Shown: in pieces, positions 28,600-36,722 of the stretch
How positions within the stretch are numbered: the first letter of the stretch is position 1
Layout of the letters: every line of letters starts with the position of its first letter
Assembly (NCBI GenBank): GCA_902557995.1
Contig: CACECL010000004.1
Coordinates: 1 to 60,981, forward strand
Direction of reading: 5' to 3'
DNA length: 60,981 bases
DNA from: an uncultured Pelagibacteraceae bacterium
GTDB taxonomy: Bacteria; Pseudomonadota; Alphaproteobacteria; Pelagibacterales; Pelagibacteraceae
The notes under the pieces: model-generated
What the model was told of the DNA's origin: nothing
What the model saw: only the letters and a program-made list of their open reading frames with translations
The model's database searches: none
Translations under genes and position numbers: made by a program

Positions 28600-30725
28600 A
28601 AATTTCTATATTACTGCCCTACAAAGAAAATTATTCACCTTCATATGCTGGGGCGGTCTCATTGTTTATTAATGAAACAAATAAATTTAGTAAATTTAAT
28701 AAAAATACTACTATTTTTGGATACACCAATTATGATGATAAATTTAATGATAAATATACTAACATTGAAACATCAAAAAAATTTTTTTCCAGTTTAAATA
28801 AAGAATATGTAAAAAATTTTATTAAATTAGAGGAAAAAAATAAATCAAACTTAATAGAGATCCATAATAGACCAATATATTTAAATTATTTAATAGAAAA
28901 ATTAAGCGATAGAAATTATATTTTATATTTTCATAATGATCCATTGTCAATGAGTGGGTCCAAATCTGTTAATGAAAGAAAATTTTTACTTAAAAATTGT
29001 TACAGAATAATTTTTAATAGCAATTGGTCTAAAAAAAGATTTTTAGAAAAAATGAATTCTGTTGCTATTAATAGTGAAAAGTTATTAGTAATTCATCAAT
29101 CTGCATCAAAAAATAAAATAAATATTAAAAATAAGAAAAAAATTATTACTTTTGTTGGTAAATTAAACTTATCAAAAGGTTATGATTTGTTTGGAAAAGC
29201 AATAATACAAATATTAAATAAATATAAAGATTGGAACGCATATGTGGCAGGTGACGAGCCTAGAGATAAAATTGATTTTAATCATAAAAATCTAATTAAA
29301 TTAGGATTTCAAAAACACAGTGAAATAATTAAGCTATATAAAAAAACTAGTATTGCTGTAGTTTGTTCTAGATGGGATGAACCTTTTGGTAGAACTAGTT
29401 TAGAAGCCTCAGCTAATGGTTGTGCTGTAATAATAAGTAATAGAGGAGGGCTACCAGAAACTTTAACAAATGGAGTAATATTAAAAAAGTTAACCGTTAA
29501 AGAAATTTTCAGAAGAATCGAACACCTTATACTTAATTCAAAAAAAAGAATAAATTTACAAAGATTGTCTTATAAAAATTTCTATTTGTCACATCAATTT
29601 GTATCAAGACAAATTGATAATGTACGTGATAATTTAAATAAATTTTCAGCGCCATCAATCTTAAATAAAAATAACAAATTAAGAATTCTTCATGTAACAA
29701 ATTTTAATGAAAGACATAATGGTCGTCTTTTTTTTAATACTGGGAGAAGAATAAATAATGGATTTATACGTTTAGGGCATAGTGTTTTAGAATTCAGCGA
29801 TAGAGATATTGTAAGTAGAAATAAAAACTATAGAGATTTATCAGGATCAAAATCCTTAAATGATAAATTGGTTAAAACCTGCTATCATTTTAAGCCAGAT
29901 TTAATAGTTCTGGGACATGCAGATTTAGTTTCAGCTGAAGTTATTGCTTCTTTAAAAAAAGAGTATACAAATCTAAAAGTTGCTCAATGGTTTTTAGATC
30001 CGCTAAATTCAAGAGGACCAGATTATTTAAAAAATAAAAAAAGAATAACAGATAAAATTGATGTTATTGATGCAAATTTTTTAACTACTTCGCCAGATGT
30101 TTTAAAATTTTTAAATAAAACTAATAGTCATTTTATTCCAAACCCATGTGATGATTCTATGGAAACACTATCAAATTATAAAAATTATTGCTCTAACGAT
30201 GTATTTTTTGCATTAAGTCATGGTGTTCATAGAGGAAAATTAAAAGACAGTTCTAGAGACGATAGAGAAGCATTTATTAAAAAATTAATTAAGAAATGTA
30301 ATAATGTAAGATTTGACATATATGGAATGAATGGTGTTCAACCTATATGGGCTGATCAGTATTTTAAAATAATATCAAATTCAAAAATGGGATTAAATCT
30401 TAGTAGGGGAGAACCAATCAAATACTATAGTAGTGATAGAATTACACAAATTATAGGAAATGGCCTAGTTACATTAATAGATGAAAAAACTTTCTATAGA
30501 GATTTTTTTAATGATGATGAAATGGTTTTTTATTCATCATTAAATAATTTGGCTGAAAAAATTCACTTAATAAGCAAGAATGAAAAATTAAGAAAATCTA
30601 TAGCTATGAAAGGAAAAAAAAAATACATTAAATATTTCAATTCAAATTTAGTAGCTGATTATATAATCAACACAGCATTAGAAAGAAAAATAAACAAAAA
30701 AAAATTTATTTGGCATAAGAATTAA
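28596..30725 (+). CDS. Double-module glycosyltransferase (GT4-like plus CgeB-like)
   Basis: A 709-aa cytosolic protein with two GT-B modules. Module 1 (about 1-345) has FVGKLNLSKGYDLF and CSRWDEPFGRTSLEASANGCAVIISNRGGLPE, the nucleotide-sugar/acceptor motif of GT4. Module 2 (about 360-700) starts RILHVTNFNERHNG, has IVLGHADLVSAEV, FIPNPCDDSM and a terminal SSDRITQIIGNGLVTLID resembling CgeB-like (Glyco_trans_1_2) proteins. Probably builds a surface polysaccharide or modifies a protein/lipid. Overlaps the GIY-YIG gene; the next gene begins on the following base. Confidence 0.85.
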   Translation: MKISILLPYKENYSPSYAGAVSLFINETNKFSKFNKNTTIFGYTNYDDKFNDKYTNIETSKKFFSSLNKEYVKNFIKLEEKNKSNLIEIHNRPIYLNYLIEKLSDRNYILYFHNDPLSMSGSKSVNERKFLLKNCYRIIFNSNWSKKRFLEKMNSVAINSEKLLVIHQSASKNKINIKNKKKIITFVGKLNLSKGYDLFGKAIIQILNKYKDWNAYVAGDEPRDKIDFNHKNLIKLGFQKHSEIIKLYKKTSIAVVCSRWDEPFGRTSLEASANGCAVIISNRGGLPETLTNGVILKKLTVKEIFRRIEHLILNSKKRINLQRLSYKNFYLSHQFVSRQIDNVRDNLNKFSAPSILNKNNKLRILHVTNFNERHNGRLFFNTGRRINNGFIRLGHSVLEFSDRDIVSRNKNYRDLSGSKSLNDKLVKTCYHFKPDLIVLGHADLVSAEVIASLKKEYTNLKVAQWFLDPLNSRGPDYLKNKKRITDKIDVIDANFLTTSPDVLKFLNKTNSHFIPNPCDDSMETLSNYKNYCSNDVFFALSHGVHRGKLKDSSRDDREAFIKKLIKKCNNVRFDIYGMNGVQPIWADQYFKIISNSKMGLNLSRGEPIKYYSSDRITQIIGNGLVTLIDEKTFYRDFFNDDEMVFYSSLNNLAEKIHLISKNEKLRKSIAMKGKKKYIKYFNSNLVADYIINTALERKINKKKFIWHKN

Positions 30726-31586
30726 ATGTTTTCAATAATTATACCAACTTATAATAATCTAGATTATTTAAAGTTATGCATTAAAAGTATTATACAGAAC
30801 TCAACATATAAACATGAGTTAATAATTCATGTTAATGAAGGTATAGATGGTAGTTTAAATTTTGTTAAAAAATTAGGTTTAAAGTATACTTATTCAGAAT
30901 TTAATAGTGGAGTTTGTGTAGCATTCAATCAAGCTTCAAAAATATCATCTAATAAATATTTAGTTTTAGCACATGATGATATGTATTTTTGTCCCAATTG
31001 GGATGTTGAATTTAAAAAAGAATTAAAAAATTTAAATCATGATAAATTTTTTATTTCGGGAACTATGGTTCAATATTTTAATGGTTTAATTAATCTAGAT
31101 TGTGGAAAAAATCCTGAAACTTTTGATGAAGATAAATTGCTAAAGGAATTACCACTAAAACATTTAGATGATTTTCAAGGTACTCACTGGCAGCCATCTT
31201 TAATTGCTAAATCTACTTGGTTGAAAGTTGGCGGATTTAGTGAAGAATTTTCTCCTGGACTAGGATCTGATCCTGATTTTAATATGAAATTGTGGAACAT
31301 AGGGGTGAGAATTTTTAAAGGACTTGGAAAATGTAGGGTATATCATTTTTCTTCAGTTTCTTTGAGAAAAAAAGCATGGAACAATGGCGCTAAAACTTTT
31401 TTACTAAAGTGGGGCATTTCAATTAAATTTTTCAAAAAACATTATTTAAAATCAGGGTTAATCTACAAAGGCCCTCTCACCAACCCTAAAAAAAATCTTA
31501 AGTTTTTTTTTGATTTATTAATAACTAAAATTAAATACCTTTATTCATATATTTTTATGAAAAGAAATGAAAAAATCAATAGTTAG
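30726..31586 (+). CDS. Family 2 glycosyltransferase
   Basis: A 286-aa GT-A fold enzyme. N-terminal FSIIIPTYNNLDYLKLCIKSI, the metal-binding acidic motif LAHDDMYF (about 85-92), WQPSLIAKSTWLKVGGFSEEF and GSDPDFNMKLW are standard GT2 motifs. There are no transmembrane helices. It lies between the double-module transferase and the GT11 gene and overlaps the latter by 20 bp. Confidence 0.9.
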   Translation: MFSIIIPTYNNLDYLKLCIKSIIQNSTYKHELIIHVNEGIDGSLNFVKKLGLKYTYSEFNSGVCVAFNQASKISSNKYLVLAHDDMYFCPNWDVEFKKELKNLNHDKFFISGTMVQYFNGLINLDCGKNPETFDEDKLLKELPLKHLDDFQGTHWQPSLIAKSTWLKVGGFSEEFSPGLGSDPDFNMKLWNIGVRIFKGLGKCRVYHFSSVSLRKKAWNNGAKTFLLKWGISIKFFKKHYLKSGLIYKGPLTNPKKNLKFFFDLLITKIKYLYSYIFMKRNEKINS

Positions 31587-32466
31587 AATTTCAGAAGGTT
31601 TAGGAAATCAATTATTTATGTATGCTCATGCATATTCTTTTTCTAAAAAATTAGGTTATAAATTAATGATAGATCCTATATCCGCGTATAAAAAACTTAA
31701 AATAAGATCTTTCTTACTTGATAATTTTAACATTAAATTTAAATTAGCTAATGATGCTGATATTCCTAATAGTTTTGTAAAAAAAATTAAACACAAAGTA
31801 AATAAAAAATTGGATATTTTTCGTTCTGAAAAAAACTTTCTAATAGAAAATAAATACAATTATAAACTAACTAAATACGAAGATTATACAAAAAATATTT
31901 ATTCTAACAATGTTTATATTGAAGGATATTTTGAATCATATAAATTTTTTAAAGATTTTAATGATGACATAATTAATCAATTCAAAATAAAAAAAATTAA
32001 TAAAAATACTCTTTTTGTTAACCCTTCAGATATCCTAAATGAAAATTCTGTTTCTATAGTTGTAAGACAACATAGATTTGATGAAAAAAAATTTTCACAA
32101 AGTAATTTAAATAAATCTAATATCTTTTTAAAAAATACAATTAATTATATCTTAAAAGCATCTGAGTATATTAGATCAAAAATCGATAATCCAAAATTTT
32201 ATATATTTTCAAATGATACTTATAATTTAGAAAATTTTTTTGATAAAAAAATTTATAAAGTTGTCAATCATACTTCAGATAAGGCAATAAATGATTTTTA
32301 TCTAAGTACAATGTGCAAACATTTCATAGTAGGGCCATCTACTTTCCATTGGTGGTCAGCATATTTAGGATCATACGATAATAAAATTTGTATTCGACCA
32401 CCACAAAATATTAATTTTTCATCTAATATTGATATATATCCAGATGATTGGGTTGAAATGATATAA
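31567..32466 (+). CDS. Alpha-1,2-fucosyltransferase-like (GT11)
   Basis: A 299-aa GT11-type protein. The N-terminal SEGLGNQLFMYAHAYSFSKKLGYKL matches the GT11 GGLGNQLFQYA block, and the C-terminal YLSTMCKHFIVGPSTFHWWSAYLG matches the SSFSWWGAWL block. The central HxRRxD motif is altered to VVRQHRFD, so donor specificity is uncertain. Last of the three transferases; it stops 6 bp before the convergent recombinase. Confidence 0.85.
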   Translation: MKKSIVRISEGLGNQLFMYAHAYSFSKKLGYKLMIDPISAYKKLKIRSFLLDNFNIKFKLANDADIPNSFVKKIKHKVNKKLDIFRSEKNFLIENKYNYKLTKYEDYTKNIYSNNVYIEGYFESYKFFKDFNDDIINQFKIKKINKNTLFVNPSDILNENSVSIVVRQHRFDEKKFSQSNLNKSNIFLKNTINYILKASEYIRSKIDNPKFYIFSNDTYNLENFFDKKIYKVVNHTSDKAINDFYLSTMCKHFIVGPSTFHWWSAYLGSYDNKICIRPPQNINFSSNIDIYPDDWVEMI

Positions 32467-32472
32467 TTATTT

Positions 32473-33426
32473 TTATATTTTTATTTTATTTAATGCATTA
32501 TTTTTAAATATATTTGCCTCTCTAATATATCTTCTTACCATTTGCGTTGATTTATGACCTGTCATAGCCATTATACTTCGTTCATCAGCTCCAGACTCAG
32601 CTGCCACAGTTGCAAAACCTGATCTTAAACTATGACCTGCAAAATTTTTATTTTCTATTCCTGCTAAGTTTAAATATTCTTTTATCAGCAAAACTACAGA
32701 TTGGTCAGTCAGTCTTTTTTCAGTTAATTTAGATCCTTTAGAAAATCTTCTAAAAATAGGTCCAGATTTGATGTGAGATATTTTTAACCATCTTTTAAGA
32801 TTAAATACTGGACAGTAAGTTTCATTAGCAAAGTAGGGCAATCCCTTAATCATTCCTTCTCCAAATTGATCCGTTTTTGATCTTTTAATGTAAATTTTTA
32901 AACCCTCAGGAACGAATTCTAGATCCTCATGATCAATTGAAATAAGCTCAGTTCGTCTAAAACCACCTCCAAATCCAAGGAGTATGATTGTTTTATCTCT
33001 AGACTTCTTAATTTCTTCAATTTTTTGTTCATTTATTACATTAATTAATGTTTTTAAATGATTAATTAATAAAGGTTTTTTTCCTTTTTGTATGCTTCCT
33101 CTAGTTCTTCTTATTCCCATTAAATTTTCAACAATAATCGGATGCTTTGTATCTAAGTAATACCCTTTGAGTTTATGAACCATGCTAATAGATACAAGTC
33201 TTCTTCTTATAGTGCTTATTTTTGAATTTTTAGAGAGATGGGTTAAGTACAAAGAAACAATTTTTGGCTCTGATGGCAATGAATTTAAACGATGCTTAGC
33301 ACAGAAAGCTCCAAAATCTTTAAAATCAGACTTATATGCTCTTAAAGTATTATTAGCTTTAGAACTTTTGAGGTTATTTAAAGTTGCCTCATGGAGCGAT
33401 TTTAGGTCTGTTGTCAGTTCATTCAT
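32473..33426 (-). CDS. Cre-like tyrosine site-specific recombinase
   Basis: A 317-aa recombinase with a core-binding N-terminal domain (about 10-110) and a catalytic domain. All catalytic residues are present: Arg157 (GFRRTEL), Lys184 (RSKTD), His265 and Arg268 (GHSLRSG), His291 (TGHKS) and Tyr300 (VRRYIRE). The domain layout and phrases such as a two-helix NTLRAYKSDFKDFGAFC and STIRRRLVSISMVHK are closer to Cre-type than lambda-type integrases; no arm-binding domain is evident. It is convergent with the glycosyltransferases, and a 14-7-14 bp inverted repeat abuts its start. Confidence 0.9.
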   Translation of the reverse strand: MNELTTDLKSLHEATLNNLKSSKANNTLRAYKSDFKDFGAFCAKHRLNSLPSEPKIVSLYLTHLSKNSKISTIRRRLVSISMVHKLKGYYLDTKHPIIVENLMGIRRTRGSIQKGKKPLLINHLKTLINVINEQKIEEIKKSRDKTIILLGFGGGFRRTELISIDHEDLEFVPEGLKIYIKRSKTDQFGEGMIKGLPYFANETYCPVFNLKRWLKISHIKSGPIFRRFSKGSKLTEKRLTDQSVVLLIKEYLNLAGIENKNFAGHSLRSGFATVAAESGADERSIMAMTGHKSTQMVRRYIREANIFKNNALNKIKI

Positions 33427-33429
33427 ATA

Positions 33430-33464
33430 ATTACTAGTGATAACAATTAATTATCATTAGTAAT
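33430..33464. repeat. 14-bp inverted repeat with 7-bp spacer beside the recombinase gene
   Basis: Arms ATTACTAGTGATAA (33430-33443) and TTATCATTAGTAAT (33451-33464) pair at 13 of 14 positions, with spacer CAATTAA. The geometry, two inverted arms around a 7-bp spacer, is that of a loxP/dif-like crossover core. It begins 3 bp upstream of the recombinase ATG, so it could instead be an operator or an RNA hairpin controlling that gene. Confidence 0.8.
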
Positions 33465-33506
33465 ATACTAATAGATTTTCAATGTCAAATAAAATAATAA
33501 CGAATT

Positions 33507-33998
33507 ATGTCTATGGGATTTTGGCAATTAGGAATTTTAGTAATTCTATTTTTTCCATCATTAATTGCTTTAGTATTATGTTTAATATTAATTAAGAAAA
33601 AAAATTATAAGAAACTTCCTAAAAATAAGATTTATGCTGGTTTTTGGCATCGTTTTTTAGCTTATTTGATTGATTTTATAATATTAGCAATAATTTATTT
33701 TGTATTAGCGCTAATACCTGTAATTGGTTGGATTATTGGAATTTTTTTTGGATGGCTGTATTTTGCAATTCAGCACTCATCCTCGAAAAAATCCACGTTT
33801 GGAATGAGAGTTTTAGATATTACAATTACTGATGAAAATCATGATAAAATTGGTTTCTGGAGAGCTACTGGTAACTATCTTCTTGTAGGAATTTCAGCGA
33901 TTATATTTTTAATTGGCCTATTCATGATAGGATTTACTTCAAAAAAACAAGGATTGCATAATATTATTTCAAGAACTATTCACTTAAAAGACAAATAA
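33507..33998 (+). CDS. RDD family membrane protein
   Basis: A 163-aa inner-membrane protein. After one N-terminal helix comes the RDD domain: YAGFWHRFLAYLIDFIILAIIYF with the Arg-Asp-Asp-related R..D, then helices and GMRVLDITITDE and GFWRATGNYLL. Function unknown. Its TAA overlaps the ATG of the next small gene (TAATG). Confidence 0.85.
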   Translation: MSMGFWQLGILVILFFPSLIALVLCLILIKKKNYKKLPKNKIYAGFWHRFLAYLIDFIILAIIYFVLALIPVIGWIIGIFFGWLYFAIQHSSSKKSTFGMRVLDITITDENHDKIGFWRATGNYLLVGISAIIFLIGLFMIGFTSKKQGLHNIISRTIHLKDK

Positions 33999-34171
33999 TG
34001 GGCTTAATTGAAGGTCAAATTGAACCAATATATTTCCTTATTACCTCTATTGGATTTGTAATATTGAGCTTTATTCATTATAAAAAAAAAGGAAAAACCC
34101 TAGAAACAGTTTATCTATCTATTTTAGCTGTTTTTTTTATAGCAAGCTTTATTATTTTAAATTTTTATTAA
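33998..34171 (+). CDS. Small two-helix membrane protein (57 aa)
   Basis: An open frame of 58 codons including stop, beginning MGLIEGQIEPIYFL and ending SFIILNFY. Two hydrophobic segments (about 10-27 and 40-57) are joined by a basic loop HYKKKGKTLE. Start and stop overlap both neighbours by one base (TAATG at each side), which argues for real, coupled translation. No family recognised. Confidence 0.7.
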   Translation: MGLIEGQIEPIYFLITSIGFVILSFIHYKKKGKTLETVYLSILAVFFIASFIILNFY

Positions 34172-34440
34172 TGAAAGGCACTAAATTTCAATTAAAAGTC
34201 TGGAAATACCTTAAAACTATACCAAAAGGCACTATTAAAACCTATAAACAAGTAGCAATTGCTATAAAAAGCCCTAAATCGGCCCGAGCTGTGGCTAATG
34301 CATGTGGAAAAAACCCTTATGCCCCCAAAATACCCTGTCATAGAGTAATTCGGTCCGATGGAGGCCTTGGTGGATACTCAGGGAGAGGTGGAATTAAGAC
34401 AAAGCTGCGCTTATTGAGATCTGAAAAAGTTGATATTTAG
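34171..34440 (+). CDS. ogt: Minimal methylated-DNA-cysteine methyltransferase (Ogt/Atl-like)
   Basis: Contains only the DNA-binding/active-site domain of O6-alkylguanine transferases in 89 aa. The helix-turn-helix YKQVAIAIKSPKSARAVANACGKNP and the acceptor motif PCHRVI with its cysteine are intact, so it is not an Atl protein (which lacks the cysteine). The N-terminal ribonuclease-like domain is absent. Start overlaps the preceding small gene's stop. Confidence 0.9.
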   Translation: MKGTKFQLKVWKYLKTIPKGTIKTYKQVAIAIKSPKSARAVANACGKNPYAPKIPCHRVIRSDGGLGGYSGRGGIKTKLRLLRSEKVDI

Positions 34441-34954
34441 TGGCTTTTTTGGCCTATTTTATGGTCAAAAACACTAGTAAAATCAACGTTTTTTCAATAT
34501 TTAAGTTTTTTTTAACATGAATAGTAATATTCACCCATCAGTTGCACTATATATCGAGATATATCAAAATAAAGTACCTCTATGGCCGTTTAAAACATAT
34601 ATTCTATAACTGCATTGCTCTACTTTTCAATGATACCAAGGCTAAATTTAGTGTCAAATTTCTTAGAATTTTTAAAAATTTTTGTTCCCCTAGCCACTTA
34701 TTAAAATGATAATTTTGAATTTTGTGTTTAATTAGCTAATAAAACCATTGATATTAAACACTTTTAAGTATTATGGTTTATTTTCTTTATTAATATTTCT
34801 ATTTTTGCCTTTATCTATTTAAAATAACTGTTATTAATTGGTTAATTTGTATTAATTTGTGCATATATATAATATTAAAAAATATAACAATTACAATAGT
34901 TTAATACTGCATATTAAAGTATCACATTATATATTAGTAACTATTTATTTACTA
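34441..34954. other. 514-bp gene-free, extremely AT-rich region
   Basis: No open frame of credible length, tRNA or recognisable RNA is seen. It holds an inverted repeat ATATATC-GA-GATATAT (34549-34564), long T and A runs, and a loose hairpin AAACCAT...ATGGTTT (34742-34779). In a window where gaps are mostly below 30 bp this length stands out. It lies between ogt and a convergent DMT transporter. Confidence 0.7.
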
Positions 34955-35806
34955 TTAATTAGAACGAGTAAGCAAATATTCTCTTCTAGAAATATATAGA
35001 CCACTCAGAACAATGATAAATAAACCTAAATAAGTCCAGTTATCAGGCAATTCATGAAAGAAATAATAACTAATTAGTATATTTGTAATTATCTCTGTAT
35101 AGCCTAAAGGAGCTAATTTAGAGGCATCAGCGTATTTGAGTGATAATATAAGGAAAAGATGCGCTACAGAGGCTATAAAGCCGATTAAAGCCATTAAAAT
35201 CCACTGATTTGACGTAGGATTAACCCAAACTGAGGGCATAAATAGGCTAATTATTATGGTTCCTATTAAACCCGATAGTAAAAGGGTTAAAAGAGGATTA
35301 TCAGAGGTACTGAGCTTCCTCGTGATAATAAGATAAAACCCATAGCAAATTCCATTACCTAAAGCAGCCATGGTAGCCAAGTTAAGCTCAATAAAACCAG
35401 GTCTGATTACAATTAAAGTTCCAATAAATCCTAATGATACAGCAGTCCACCTCTTCACCCCTACTTTCTCATTTAAAAAAAATGGAGATAAAGCTGTAAC
35501 ACAAATTGGAGCAACAAAAGCTAAGGTTAAGGCTTTAGGAAGTGAAATTTCCGATATTGCGTAAAAGAATAAATAAGTAGAAAAAACAAAAATTAATCCT
35601 CTAATTAATTGAAGGGCTGGTTTTTTCGTCCAAACTAGTGAATGCCTATAAAAGATAAGCATTAGGGATAATGTAAAGACTACAGTAAAAAAATATCTTG
35701 CCCACGTTATCTGCAAAACATCCATAGATGAGCTTAAATATTTAGCAAAAGCATCCATTACAGGAACAATCATCCAAGCAGATGCATTTAAAATTATAGC
35801 CTTCAT
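34955..35806 (-). CDS. EamA/DMT-family transporter
   Basis: A 283-aa protein with about ten transmembrane helices forming two EamA repeats (ALTLAFVAPICVTALSPFFLNEKVGVKRWTAVSLGFIGTLIVIRPG and YADASKLAPLGYTEIITNILISYYFFHE). Substrate not deducible; relatives export metabolites or amino acids. It lies 16 bp after the AEC transporter gene and may be co-transcribed with it. Confidence 0.88.
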   Translation of the reverse strand: MKAIILNASAWMIVPVMDAFAKYLSSSMDVLQITWARYFFTVVFTLSLMLIFYRHSLVWTKKPALQLIRGLIFVFSTYLFFYAISEISLPKALTLAFVAPICVTALSPFFLNEKVGVKRWTAVSLGFIGTLIVIRPGFIELNLATMAALGNGICYGFYLIITRKLSTSDNPLLTLLLSGLIGTIIISLFMPSVWVNPTSNQWILMALIGFIASVAHLFLILSLKYADASKLAPLGYTEIITNILISYYFFHELPDNWTYLGLFIIVLSGLYISRREYLLTRSN

Positions 35807-35822
35807 AAAAGAAGGATATCTC

Positions 35823-36722
35823 TTAATAGAAGTATTTTAAAGCAAAGAATAATGTAATCGGAATAGTGAATAATGACATGATTGTAGATACTACAATTGT
35901 GCTAGATATATTATCAACAATTTCTTTAGGAGAATACATGTGCGCAATCAAATAACACAAAATTGCACTAGGCATACAAGACTGGATTAACAGAACACCA
36001 GCTGGTATACCAGATAAATTAAAAAATTTTATAACAACAAATCCTATAATAGGACCTAATATTACTCTTCCAAAAGAAGTTATTAATGCATCTTTAAAAG
36101 AAAATACTTTCATTTGTGTAAGAGCAACACCTAGCGACATAAGGATCATTACAATCATTCCATAAGCTAAAAGCATTACAGTATTTAATACAAATTGAGG
36201 AAATGGAATTTCAAAATACAAAAAGAGCACTGTTATTAAAATTGCGTAAAATGATGGACTTTTTAATATTGTTTTAAAATCAAAGGCTCTTTTTGCTAAA
36301 AAAATATTTAAAGTAAAGTGGAGTAAAACAATAAGAGATGAAATTGCAGCTGCTATACCCATTCCTAATTCACCATAGGCAAATAAACAAATCGGTATAC
36401 CCATATTTCCAGTATTTGGTAAGATAAATGTTGGTAATTCACGAATATAATCTTTCTTCATAAGAACAAGAAAAATTAAGCCTACAATTCCAAATAATGT
36501 TAATAAGATAATTGCGTAACCAAAATATTCACTAAATAACTCAAAAGTTACTCCACCTGCAGCAATAGCAAAAATAACGAGAGCTGGAGTTCCAAAATTA
36601 CCAGCGTAAGTGGTTATAAATGATGTATCAAAATTGGGATTTTTTTTACCCAAATGATATCCAAGACCTACTATTAGGAATACAGGAAATAAAACTTCAA
36701 AAAGTTTTAAATAAATTTCCAT
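35823..36722 (-). CDS. AEC (auxin efflux carrier) family transporter
   Basis: A 299-aa inner-membrane carrier with about ten helices. The family pattern LFPVFLIVGLGYHLGKK, FILPNTGNMGIPI (the conserved N-x-G-x-x-G/P motif in the first half) and IQSCMPSAILCYLIAHMY near the end is clear. Bacterial members carry organic acids such as malate; the substrate here is unknown. It overlaps hom by one base. Confidence 0.88.
   Translation of the reverse strand: MEIYLKLFEVLFPVFLIVGLGYHLGKKNPNFDTSFITTYAGNFGTPALVIFAIAAGGVTFELFSEYFGYAIILLTLFGIVGLIFLVLMKKDYIRELPTFILPNTGNMGIPICLFAYGELGMGIAAAISSLIVLLHFTLNIFLAKRAFDFKTILKSPSFYAILITVLFLYFEIPFPQFVLNTVMLLAYGMIVMILMSLGVALTQMKVFSFKDALITSFGRVILGPIIGFVVIKFFNLSGIPAGVLLIQSCMPSAILCYLIAHMYSPKEIVDNISSTIVVSTIMSLFTIPITLFFALKYFY

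Noticed and set aside
34683-34691. TTCCCCTAG in the gene-free region, identical to 9 bases of the tRNA-Glu 3' part, as a possible right att site of the sugar-gene block
   Set aside because: Nine bases are too few in a 61-kb window, and similarity stops at once on both sides.
34742-34779. AAACCAT...ATGGTTT pairing in the gene-free region as a structured RNA
   Set aside because: Seven pairs across a 24-nt loop are expected by chance in such AT-rich sequence.
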